Source: Martensiomyces pterosporus (taxonomy: Eukaryota > Kickxellomycota > Kickxellomycetes > Kickxellales > Kickxellaceae). Taken from it: DNA of 64,000 nt. Positions 1 through 8,425 of the stretch are shown piece by piece. Under the pieces are notes generated by a model, which did not search any database, was not told where the DNA came from, and saw only the letters and a list, made by a program, of their open reading frames with translations. The position numbers and the translations under genes were made by a program. The stretch's first letter is position 1. The number at the start of each line of letters is the position of its first letter. Location: positions 53,926 through 117,925 of the forward strand of contig MU603979.1 in assembly GCA_025201845.1 (NCBI GenBank), written 5' to 3'.

Positions 1-612
1 TTTGTGCACTCGTCGCAGCCCGACGTGGATATCTCCATGTGCTCGGTCACCCGGTTCTCGGACAACAGCAACCAGGCGGGGGGCGGTAGGCGCGACGGCG
101 AGGAGGATGAGAATGAGGATGAGGATGAGGACGTGCTGGATCTGGGCGACCAGGACGACGAGAACAGACCGAATGTCGTCACGCTGGCAAAGCTGATGAT
201 CGACCAGTACCAGGTTATTTTCAAGCCGACGCTGGAGGCTGCCGAGGCGCAGGCCAAGCAGCACGCTGCGGCAGCGGCGCCACCAAAGCCACCGCGCAGG
301 CAGCAGCAGCAGCAAAAGGGGCTTGGGGACGGGGCAGCGCCCGCTAAACCCCCGCGCCACTCGACGACGCCCGCAGACAAGCAGGGGGAGGGTGAGGCGC
401 CTGTGCAGGCAAGCGAAGAGGACATTGCGGCGTTGGTCGAAGAGCTGGGCGGGGCGGGAATCCAGGAAGCACCGCCAAAGGCTGTGACGGCCGACGACAT
501 CGCCAGGCGCCTGAAGGCCGAGCAGGAGGCGGCAGTCGCCCAAGCCAAGGAGACCAAGGACGGCGAGGAGGAGGACGACGACGAGGAGATTGTGGTTGGC
601 GACTTTGTGTGA
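1..612 (+). CDS. C-terminal part of an acidic, proline-rich protein (5' truncated)
   Basis: The frame is open from base 1 to a TGA at 610-612, so the window holds only the last ~203 residues. There is a strongly acidic run (Glu/Asp/Asn repeats, bases ~100-175), then a short hydrophobic-helical stretch (VTLAKLMIDQYQVIF). Two PPKPPRR/PAKPPRH proline motifs of the kind bound by SH3 domains follow, then a Gln run and an acidic C-terminus ending VVGDFV. The LMIDQYQVIF stretch resembles the last helix of RhoGAP domains, but this is only a hint because the catalytic part lies outside the window. The function is not established. A conserved upstream domain would decide the family. Confidence 0.6.
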   Translation, partial: FVHSSQPDVDISMCSVTRFSDNSNQAGGGRRDGEEDENEDEDEDVLDLGDQDDENRPNVVTLAKLMIDQYQVIFKPTLEAAEAQAKQHAAAAAPPKPPRRQQQQQKGLGDGAAPAKPPRHSTTPADKQGEGEAPVQASEEDIAALVEELGGAGIQEAPPKAVTADDIARRLKAEQEAAVAQAKETKDGEEEDDDEEIVVGDFV

Positions 613-2373
613 TGCCCTATTTTTTTTTTCATTTTCATATTCGCTTTTATCTCGTTCGTGTCCGTTGTCTGCTCTATGTAATCGGCTGCAGCCATCCCGC
701 CATCGGCAAGAGCGCAGCAGCCCTTGCTGCGAGCGAAGCAGAAGCAGCCGGGTGTGCACGTGGGGGCAAGGACATGGCCAGGCCGTCCCTGGCGAGGAAG
801 CGCGGGCAGAGATTTAGAGGCTGCGCAGGAATGATGCAGCCATGCATGTTGATTATTTTCCTTGTTGATATGGCCAGGAATAGGAGGCGAGTCAGCACGC
901 ATCGGCAGTGTTTACGCCTGGCGTGTCTGCGCTGCCCATGCGGCCTGGCAGCGACTAAATCTGCCGTGCAGGATGCAAATGTGCGCCTGCATTGTTCGCC
1001 CGGTGCGAGCGCGGGAGCAGTAGCGCCTGGCTGGCGCCCTAGCCAGAAGCCGGGTGGCCCAGCCAGTTCACAGAAAGCAGATGGGCGTGCCGCGTGCGAT
1101 AGAAACAGAAACAGCTGGCCTGGCCGGCGGTGGCACAAAGGAGAGAAAGATCGGCAGCCATGCGACTGCGTATGCGTTTCAGTCGGCGCTCGCCCCTTCC
1201 TGCGAGAGCCATGGCCGTTTTGCCAGCAGACTACGCAGGAGATGGGCGGCGCTTGGTTGTGTGCATGCAGTAGGATTGCGGCCTGCTGACGGGCTGTACA
1301 TGGAAGGGGCAGCGGCGCGCCTCGAATAGGGAGCAGGTTCGGAAGACCGTGCGTGCGATGGGGGGATGTGCGGCTGGGTGTTCTGGTGACCAGGCCGCTG
1401 CATGGTCTGGGTGTAGGAAAGAAAAGGAAGAAAAGGCTCGCAGAATGGGGGCGATGACCCGTCGGCAGAACAGCAGTAGCGGGGGTGGAAGATGCTGGGC
1501 GGATCGACATGCGATGAGAAACTCGACAATTTCCACGGCAGCCCGCCTTGCAGCAGCCAAAAGAGGGGAATCAGGCGGTCCAGCCCATGCAGCGCTTCGC
1601 TTGCCGCTTGAGAAAGCAGTATAAGGTTCTTGGGCCAGGCGACAGAGCCACGAGACGGAGCTGATTTGCAGACTCCTTTCCTTGTATTCCTGGTGCAGCA
1701 CTACGCCTTCTCCTCCAAGGCCACCTCTCCCTCTTCTGCCTCGCACGCTCTTTTTTATTTTATTGCTGACTCTTCGTGCTTCGCGGCACTTGCCCTGCAC
1801 CGCCTCCACCGCCCAGAAGCCCAATTTATAACTCCGCCCAGTCACCCTAATAACCCAATAATACTCGTTTAATATTAAGGAAGCACACAGGTATTGTATG
1901 TCCTGTCCCACCGCCCCTTGTTGCTCTCAATCACACGCCTTCCTTGCGCCTTCTCGGTGTGGTGCTCTGCCCGCTGGAGGCTCGCACGGAGGCGAACAAT
2001 CTGTCGCCTCTTTTGAAGTGGCAAAGGAGGGACGAAGCGCCGGAGGAGTACTGCGCTGGAGATAGCCGCCCCCAGCTCCCATTCGGCATTCCCACCAAAG
2101 CCCAAAATTCCTCTTGCAGTTGCTGCTGCAGCGGCCACATTGTCTCCGTCGCCCAAACCAAAAGCAGCAGCTGCCGTTGAGCACACGACGGAGCATCGCC
2201 GCATTGCGATGCAGACAATTCGCTTTCATTTTGCAGTACCAATCTCTCTGCCAAAAGCCTTTTATTCCTATTTTCTTCTGCTCTCCAGCCCGCCTGTGTT
2301 AATTTTCCTCCACTGTAGCCTGGTTCGCTCGCAGCCCTCGCGCGCTCTTCTTTTAAAAAAATATATATCTGAC
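613..2373. other. Intergenic region, no gene recognised
   Basis: About 1.76 kb between the truncated gene and the Ser-rich protein. Frames here are open in patches on both strands, including a ~278-codon minus-strand stretch at 674-1510, but the translations are Pro/Arg/Cys-rich without any recognisable domain. The last ~650 bases are rich in pyrimidine tracts, and an AT-rich stretch (ttttaaaaaaatatatat, 2351-2368) sits just before the next ATG. It probably holds the promoter and leader of the next gene. Confidence 0.5.
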
Positions 2374-5300
2374 ATGGATTTCGAAGCCGCCAGGCTGACG
2401 CCTGCATCCATACCGTCCTCGCTGGACCGCAACAACAGCAGCAGCTCGGTGGCCTCGTACGCCGATGGAGCGGCGCTCTCGTCGCGCCAGCAGCAGCAGC
2501 AGCAGCAGCAGCCAAGCTCGAGCGGCCGGCCAGCTGGCTTTCTGGGCAAGATGTTTCGCAAGGGCCCTCCTAAGCACCCGAAGCTGAAGCCCATGGGCAT
2601 ATCGTCCAAGGACTTCTTTGCCCAAGAGGAGGCAGAGCCATCAGCCACACCTCTGTCGAGCACAGAGTACTATGCGTCGGCCAAGGGCGTCAAGCTGTCG
2701 CGCAAGCTCTCGGCTCTTTCTTCCTTTGCCCCAAACAGCCCCCCGAAGACGGGCAGCGGGGCTTCTGCTGCCGCCTCGCCCGTGTTGACTGCTGCTCGGG
2801 TGTCGAGCCAGTCGTCGTCCCCGCTTATTCAGCCCAAGGCGCGTGCGGCGGAGGGGTGCGTGGATGAGCTGGTTGCGTTGCCTACGCCATTCCCGCAACC
2901 CAGCCATCTTTACCACCAGGCGCCAGCACAGCAGCAGCAGAGGCGGGAGATGTCGCCGTCACACAGCACCACCACAACGAACAGCGGCAGTGACGATGGC
3001 GCGCCTGCTGGAGAGTCAGCAACGCCGCTATCGAGCGACAGCAGCAGCAGCAGAAGCAGCTCGCAGTTCCATCGCTGGCGCCCCGAGAGACTGAAAATCG
3101 ACGCACCCCCCAACCACTCACACGCCAGCATCGGGTCGCAGGCAAACACGCGGTCGCCACTGGTATCCGCACCCTCGTTCCAGTCATCCCACCATGCGAT
3201 AAGCAGGCAATCGCCCCCACGCTCGGCCATAGCGCCATCGTCGCCGCCAATGATGCACGGCGATCATGCCGGCGGCTCCAGCCGCGGCATTGCAGCAGGC
3301 GAGCGCAGGAAGCGCGGCTCCCTATGGCGCGCCAAGCTGAGCTTCACCAATCTGCGGCGCCCGGAGTCCAGGCGCCAGAGGCACCAGTCGTTCGACCAGA
3401 GCGCCATCGACATCACTGCACACCCACGTGTGTACGCCGAATCGCCCCTGGTGTCGGTGCCGTCTGCTGCGCCCGTAAGCTCGCGAGGCCGCTCTGCGAC
3501 AAAGGGCGAGCCTGCCGACGTCACATTCGCCGACATCATGCATGGCATATCCTCCAAGGCTGAGAATCCCGCCTCGCCCGATGCTTCTGGCTCCGCGGAC
3601 ATGGTGACCGAGATGGTGAGCGTGGCCAACCTGGGCAACATAGACAAGGACTTTCTGCTCACCATCCAGAGGAACTCGGCGCTGGAGGCCAGGCGGCAGC
3701 GGCGTAGGGAGACGCGCAGAAACACCATGTCGTTTCTCGGCACGTCGGCAGCCTCGGCCTGCGAGCAGTCGTGGGCCAAAAGCCCCACTTCCACGGTGGC
3801 CGCACGGAAGAACCAGTCGGTGCTCGTGGCACCCTTGGGCACCCATGCGGCCGAAATGCACACCCAGCTGTCGCGCTTTGCCCCGCCGCCCATTGACTCC
3901 CCAACAGCTGCATGCCAGGCTCCACTCCATTATTCAAAGGATGCGTGCGACTTGGGCGAGTCGACTGGCAGGGGCAGTGTCCCAGCGTCGCCATCCATGC
4001 ACGCCGCCAAGGAGGGCGGGGGTCACGCTGGAGTGCTGGGATCGGCAGCCCAAAGAGATCGGCGCATCGTGGATGATGGAGAGATTGGCGGCCACAGATG
4101 CTCCGCTAATGGCGCGCCCACGAGCCCGCGGTCTCGCCCCCCACCAGCTGCCGCGTCACAGCCCGTGCGTGGTGCACAGGGAGCGGCAGCGAGCGGTCCC
4201 ATCCATGGCAGCAGTAGGCATGCGGCCGCCCCATCTACTGCCGCAGACTCGGTGTGTGGTGCTTCGCAAGCCCCCGGCAGTAGCGCCGGCAGTAGCGTCG
4301 GCAATGCAGAGGGAAGTAACCAAGGCGTGCATCAGCGCGACCATGCGGTGCCACTTGGCAGCGCTTCCTCCAGGAAATTCGCATTCAGCGCTGCGATCGA
4401 CGCTCCAAAGATGCGCTCGCCCGGCGCCCTGCAGCTGTCCACCTCGACGCATCGCGGCAGCGGCTCAGCGGCGACGTACGAGGAGGTCCCGCCAGTCCCG
4501 CCGCTGCCCCAGCACGTTATCTCGCGCAACCGGCAGAGCCACTCGATGGACCCGGCTCGCTTGTCGCCGGCATCATCGCGGCCGTCAACGGCTAGCGGGC
4601 GCGACGCCTCGCGGCATGCCCCGCTGTCTGCCCATGCGTATGACGATTCAGCAACGCCGGTTGATCTGTACCACGCAGGCGACAGACACAGCAGCTCTAA
4701 ACCGCCGCCCTCGCCCATGCTGCCCTCGTCCCTGCTGCCCTCGTCCCTGCCGCAAGCAGCCATCGGCGGTGGCCATGGCACAAGTGGGTGGAACGCAGAG
4801 GTCCACAAGCTGCACCAGTACCGCATGTCTCCGCCCTCGGGCCACCCCAAGCTGGGAATCATCACCAACATCGCCTCGCCCATCGCCTCCACGCTAAGCA
4901 TGAACAGCGGGAGCGCCACAGCCGTCTCCGACACCAGCGACCCGGCAGCCCACCAATCGATCCACTCCGTCATGTACAGCTCCGCAACCCAGCCACGGTA
5001 CCAGCACCAGCAGAGGCCAGCGTTGGCCACGGGCATCCGCAAGTTCAGCCAGCCCAACGCAACCCTCCAAGACGCATCGCAGCCCCTTCTGTCGCCGATT
5101 CAGTCGCCCGACATCATGTCCAAGTCAGCGTCCAACCTGCACTTCCGCATCTCCGTCGACAGCAAGACACCGGGCATTGGGCGTCTCTTCTCGCCCACCA
5201 CGCCCAGCCGCAGAATGCCCCTGGCAAGGCACCGGTCGGCGCACGACGACGCAAGCGGCATTGACTACCATGGGATGCCAAAGTCGGCGCACCATGACTT

Positions 5301-5502
5301 GCCTGTGGTGGCGTCGCTGGTCGGCGACCCAATGGCCAGGAGGAAGATTCGCGACCAGCTGGCATCGTCCAGGGCCTTCGATAAGCTGCTGGAGGAGGAC
5401 GGCGAGTTCACAATGGCCATCTCCTTGACGCCAACGGTCGCTGGTGCAGGCGATACCGCTGCCGCTGCCGCCCCCACCACCACCCCTGGCAAGTGGAAGT
5501 AG
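2374..5502 (+). CDS. Large disordered Ser/Pro/Gln-rich protein, unknown function
   Basis: A 1042-residue protein read from ATG 2374. The frame is open further upstream, but that part lacks protein-like composition, and 2374 follows an AT-rich leader. Nearly the whole protein is low-complexity: an 8-Gln run near residue 40, Ser runs, His/Pro patches and many SP/TP sites. Two blocks look constrained. Near residues 410-455 a helical basic segment contains NLGNIDKDFLLTIQRNSAL followed by RRQRRRETRRNTMSF. Near the C-terminus a charged segment contains RRKIRDQLASSRAFDKLLEE then EFTMAISLTPT. Such conserved islands in a disordered chain fit a cytoskeletal, polarity or signalling scaffold regulated by phosphorylation, but I cannot name the family. 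Confidence 0.75.
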   Translation: MDFEAARLTPASIPSSLDRNNSSSSVASYADGAALSSRQQQQQQQQPSSSGRPAGFLGKMFRKGPPKHPKLKPMGISSKDFFAQEEAEPSATPLSSTEYYASAKGVKLSRKLSALSSFAPNSPPKTGSGASAAASPVLTAARVSSQSSSPLIQPKARAAEGCVDELVALPTPFPQPSHLYHQAPAQQQQRREMSPSHSTTTTNSGSDDGAPAGESATPLSSDSSSSRSSSQFHRWRPERLKIDAPPNHSHASIGSQANTRSPLVSAPSFQSSHHAISRQSPPRSAIAPSSPPMMHGDHAGGSSRGIAAGERRKRGSLWRAKLSFTNLRRPESRRQRHQSFDQSAIDITAHPRVYAESPLVSVPSAAPVSSRGRSATKGEPADVTFADIMHGISSKAENPASPDASGSADMVTEMVSVANLGNIDKDFLLTIQRNSALEARRQRRRETRRNTMSFLGTSAASACEQSWAKSPTSTVAARKNQSVLVAPLGTHAAEMHTQLSRFAPPPIDSPTAACQAPLHYSKDACDLGESTGRGSVPASPSMHAAKEGGGHAGVLGSAAQRDRRIVDDGEIGGHRCSANGAPTSPRSRPPPAAASQPVRGAQGAAASGPIHGSSRHAAAPSTAADSVCGASQAPGSSAGSSVGNAEGSNQGVHQRDHAVPLGSASSRKFAFSAAIDAPKMRSPGALQLSTSTHRGSGSAATYEEVPPVPPLPQHVISRNRQSHSMDPARLSPASSRPSTASGRDASRHAPLSAHAYDDSATPVDLYHAGDRHSSSKPPPSPMLPSSLLPSSLPQAAIGGGHGTSGWNAEVHKLHQYRMSPPSGHPKLGIITNIASPIASTLSMNSGSATAVSDTSDPAAHQSIHSVMYSSATQPRYQHQQRPALATGIRKFSQPNATLQDASQPLLSPIQSPDIMSKSASNLHFRISVDSKTPGIGRLFSPTTPSRRMPLARHRSAHDDASGIDYHGMPKSAHHDLPVVASLVGDPMARRKIRDQLASSRAFDKLLEEDGEFTMAISLTPTVAGAGDTAAAAAPTTTPGKWK
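2488..2511 (+). repeat. (CAG)8 polyglutamine tract
   Basis: Eight consecutive CAG codons inside the Ser-rich protein. A pure trinucleotide run like this is expected to vary in length between isolates. Confidence 0.9.
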
Positions 5503-5697
5503 CGGGCACATGCCACCAGCAAGAACATATGTAGCCCGCGTGTAGGCTAGCTGTTTATTTTTCCACGCCTGTTTTTACCACCCTGACCACCCCTGTTATT
5601 TTTTTCTCACCCGCCACCTAATCCGCTTTGCGCTCCTACTTCCCACGAATAATTCAGTTCCTCTCTTACATTCATCAAGCCATGAAATGCATTCACT

Positions 5698-6570
5698 TCA
5701 AAACAGCGCCTTCTGGATCAAAATCGCAATAACAGTCGTCGACACCGACGCTGCAACATTGACCATATTGTTGTCGAGGATGTTGATGCCCGAGATGACC
5801 TTGACGTCCTTCAGCTTTCTCAGCTCCTCCTCGCTCAGATCCGACACAGCCTTTTTGTCGACCAAGTACGATGCCTGCACGGTTGCCCCCAGCAGCGAAT
5901 CAATCAGCGACCCGAGCGTGCCCAGCAGCGAGCCCACCAGGTTGTACGGGATCTTGGGCATCGCGCCCGTCCTGTATCCGGCAAAGTACTGGGCCCACAG
6001 CGCAAAATCCGCCGCCAGCCCCACCGTGGCGCCGCCCGCAAACGACGACAGCAGCCCAAGCTTGCTCACGCCGCCATTTGTGCCCGGCGGGACCGGCTTC
6101 ATGCTGGTGATGAGGATGGGCCAGTTGCTGCTCAGCGTACCAAGCTCGCTAGCCCACGTGTCCGCAGCGCAGCAGGCGTAGAACCCGATGTAGCCCCAAA
6201 TCAGCAGCGTCATAAACTTGCGCTCCTCCACCGACAGCTCCTCGGGCCTGCGCCCGTCAAAATGGTACTGGTAGACGAGCGAGATGAAGGAGCCCACGCC
6301 GCCGTTGCACAGCACTTGCTTCCAGTCGCGCTCGGACGCCTTGGCATACGTGGGGTCAATCTTCGCTTTGTGCTGCGCCTGGTACTTGGTCCAGAATGAG
6401 CTTGAGACAAAGAATGCCAGGAGGACGACTGTGAACATCAGGTTGTCGTTGCTTGCTGTTGAGAGGCCCACAAAGGCGGCGGCTAGAGCACCGGACTTGG
6501 AGAGGGACCGCTTTTTCAGGGAGCCGAAGCATATAAGGCAGGTTATCACGATTGCTAGAGCTGCGCGCAT
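5698..6570 (-). CDS. TMEM19/DUF92-family integral membrane protein
   Basis: 290 residues from ATG 6570. The frame extends upstream, but this start gives an N-terminus beginning directly in a hydrophobic segment (MRAALAIVITCLICFG), as is usual for the family. DUF92 hallmarks are visible: SGALAAAFVG near the N-terminus, DTWASELG in the middle (the most conserved family motif), VPPGTNGGVS shortly after, and several hydrophobic spans. Plant relatives (VTE6) act as phytyl-phosphate kinases and bacterial relatives are linked to polyprenyl-phosphate metabolism. The fungal and animal TMEM19 role is not settled, so a lipid-phosphate function is inference. The sequence looks intact and intron-free. Confidence 0.88.
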   Translation of the reverse strand: MRAALAIVITCLICFGSLKKRSLSKSGALAAAFVGLSTASNDNLMFTVVLLAFFVSSSFWTKYQAQHKAKIDPTYAKASERDWKQVLCNGGVGSFISLVYQYHFDGRRPEELSVEERKFMTLLIWGYIGFYACCAADTWASELGTLSSNWPILITSMKPVPPGTNGGVSKLGLLSSFAGGATVGLAADFALWAQYFAGYRTGAMPKIPYNLVGSLLGTLGSLIDSLLGATVQASYLVDKKAVSDLSEEELRKLKDVKVISGINILDNNMVNVAASVSTTVIAILIQKALF

Positions 6571-6813
6571 CCTGGAAAATAGATAGCAGTACGATACTCT
6601 GGATGTGCGCGAGACTGAGAGGAAAGCACTTGGCGGGGTTCCATGAATGAAGCCAACCTCCACATATTTGGCCCTGGCTGCATGGGCACGCTAGCTTTGG
6701 GACGATGCCACGTGCTGCGCACACTGGCGATATGCTGCTGCCATGTCGCATTCTCGGGAGCTGGATGCATGTTTGCTGGCGACGTGCTTCCCTGTGTCGT
6801 GGTGCTCAAGCGT

Positions 6814-6846
<33 letters not shown>

Positions 6847-7106
6847 TGCTGGCAGCGCAGTAGCTGCAAAGCCAGCCGAAGCAGCTGGTGATGTCAGGAG
6901 CGCGCCAATGAAGACCGTGGCGCGAGAACACGGCAGGCCCAACAATTCCGCTTTGTGTCCGGAAAACAGTCTGGGGGTGGTGGTAGTGCAAAATCGGTTT
7001 TTAATAAGCAGGCACTAGCGCTTCCGTGCCCGTGCACTCTCTTTGCTCTCCTCTCCTCTCCTCTGCAATTTCTCCATTTGCCTCTCCCCGATTTACATTA
7101 CGAGCC
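6571..7106. promoter_or_regulatory. Divergent intergenic region between TMEM19-like and ZNG1-like genes
   Basis: A 536-base head-to-head region that must carry both promoters. It contains a (GACGCA)5 hexamer repeat at 6815-6844. A CT-rich tract (ctctcctctcctctcctctg, ~7045-7064) lies just upstream of the ZNG1-like ATG. No TATA box is obvious for either gene. Confidence 0.5.
6815..6844 (+). repeat. (GACGCA)5 hexanucleotide repeat
   Basis: Five perfect tandem copies of gacgca, flanked by imperfect copies (gcgta before, gatgct after), in the divergent intergenic region. Confidence 0.9.
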
Positions 7107-8201
7107 ATGGCCAGCAGCGTCGCACACATGCCCAAACCCCAAACGGTCGTGACGGACTCCACCATCCCGGTGACCGTCTTCACCGGTTTCCTGGGCGCCG
7201 GCAAGACCTCGATCATCCTGAACCTCCTGAAGCGGGTCAACCCGGACTACAACATTGTCCTTCTCAAGAACGAGTTCGGGGACGCAGAGACCGACAGCGC
7301 GCTCGTCCGCGAAAGCCACATCCAGGTGACAGAAATGACAAACGGCTGCCTCTGCTGCGTCCTCGTCGGCCAAATGAAACGGGCGCTCGAGGAGATGAAG
7401 GACAAGTACCGCCCGGACCGCATCATCGTCGAGACCTCCGGCTCGGCATTCCCAGCACCCATTGCGTGGCAGATCCGGGAGATGGAGGGGGAGGGATTTC
7501 ACCTGGACGCCATCCTGACGGTCATCGACTGCATCAACTTTTGTGGCTACGAAGACACATCCTACACGGCCCGCATGCAGGCGCAGTACACGGACCTCAT
7601 CCTGCTCAACAAGTGGGAGGAAGTGAATGAGCGGAAGCTGGATATCGTCCTGGACCACGTCAACGAGCTCAACACAGACACGCCCAAGATCAGGGCGGAC
7701 AAGAGCGCGGGGGTTGACCCAGACGTTGTCTTTGGGCTCGACACCAGCCTGTTCAAGCTCGCAGAGCGGCCTGCTGCAGCGGGCGATGCAGCGGAGAAGG
7801 ACCATGACCACCACGAGAGCGAGGTCGACCTGGTCGAGATCCGCCGCACCCTCGGCGCCGACAAGCCCGGCCTCATTGACCCGACACAATTCATCGCCTT
7901 CCTCAAGTCGCTCCCCGCCGACGACATATACCGCGTAAAGGGCCTGGTGCGCCTTTCGGCAAGAGTCCCCGACGACGAATCCGGCGGTGCTGTGTCTGCG
8001 GGCGGCGTTCTGTATATCCTGAACCACGCATTTGGCCGCTACACATTCACGCCGCTCACCCAGGTCACACAGGGCCTGGACAGCACTCTGGTCCGGATCA
8101 CCGTGATGGGCAGCGACCTGCGCATGTACGTTCCGGCGATCCAGAGCGGGTTTGGCGCAGCAGAGAGCGAGATGGCCACGCATTGGGCACATAGACACTA
8201 A
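7107..8201 (+). CDS. ZNG1: CobW/ZNG1-type zinc-regulated GTPase metallochaperone
   Basis: 364 residues from ATG 7107. An upstream in-frame stretch lies in the CT-rich leader and is unlikely to be translated. The G-domain is complete: Walker A GFLGAGKT at residues 27-34, LLKNEFGD for the switch region, the family metal site NGCLCC (Cys81, Cys83, Cys84), IIVETSGSA, and LLNKWEE in the base-recognition position, where a Glu stands in place of the usual Asp. A His/Asp-rich loop (DHDHHESE, ~232-239) may add metal binding. The CobW C-terminal domain follows, with RVKGLVRL. Known members transfer zinc to methionine aminopeptidase using GTP; the substrate here is inferred from family. It is convergent with the UBR1-like gene, 224 bases away. 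Confidence 0.93.
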   Translation: MASSVAHMPKPQTVVTDSTIPVTVFTGFLGAGKTSIILNLLKRVNPDYNIVLLKNEFGDAETDSALVRESHIQVTEMTNGCLCCVLVGQMKRALEEMKDKYRPDRIIVETSGSAFPAPIAWQIREMEGEGFHLDAILTVIDCINFCGYEDTSYTARMQAQYTDLILLNKWEEVNERKLDIVLDHVNELNTDTPKIRADKSAGVDPDVVFGLDTSLFKLAERPAAAGDAAEKDHDHHESEVDLVEIRRTLGADKPGLIDPTQFIAFLKSLPADDIYRVKGLVRLSARVPDDESGGAVSAGGVLYILNHAFGRYTFTPLTQVTQGLDSTLVRITVMGSDLRMYVPAIQSGFGAAESEMATHWAHRH

Positions 8202-8425
8202 ATAGATACATAGACGCTGCCCCGGTTTGAATAGTGCAACTATGTGTGGAATTTGCAGGAGTAAGCAAGCAAGCAAGCAAACAGACAGACAGACAGACAA
8301 ATGGAGTGTTGGAATAGTGAAAGGAAAAGGATGTGAAAAAGGAGACAGGCTATGGAGGAAGAAAAGCGGAGGACTACCAGCACACACGAGGCAAAACGCA
8401 GCAACAGCAGCGGGGAGAGATCGAG
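8202..8425. terminator. Convergent 3' region with (AAGC)n/(AGAC)n microsatellite
   Basis: Short region between two convergent stops that must hold both 3' ends. A compound tetranucleotide repeat, (aagc)4 followed by (agac)4-5, occupies ~8263-8299. No precise polyadenylation site can be fixed by eye. Confidence 0.5.

Noticed and set aside
1..612. RhoGAP assignment for the truncated first protein
   Set aside because: Only one short helix-like stretch resembles a RhoGAP end. The arginine-finger region is outside the window, so it is not named.
674..1510. 278-codon minus-strand frame in the first intergenic region
   Set aside because: Pro/Arg/Cys/His-rich, no domain, no conserved pattern; several other frames overlap it equally well.
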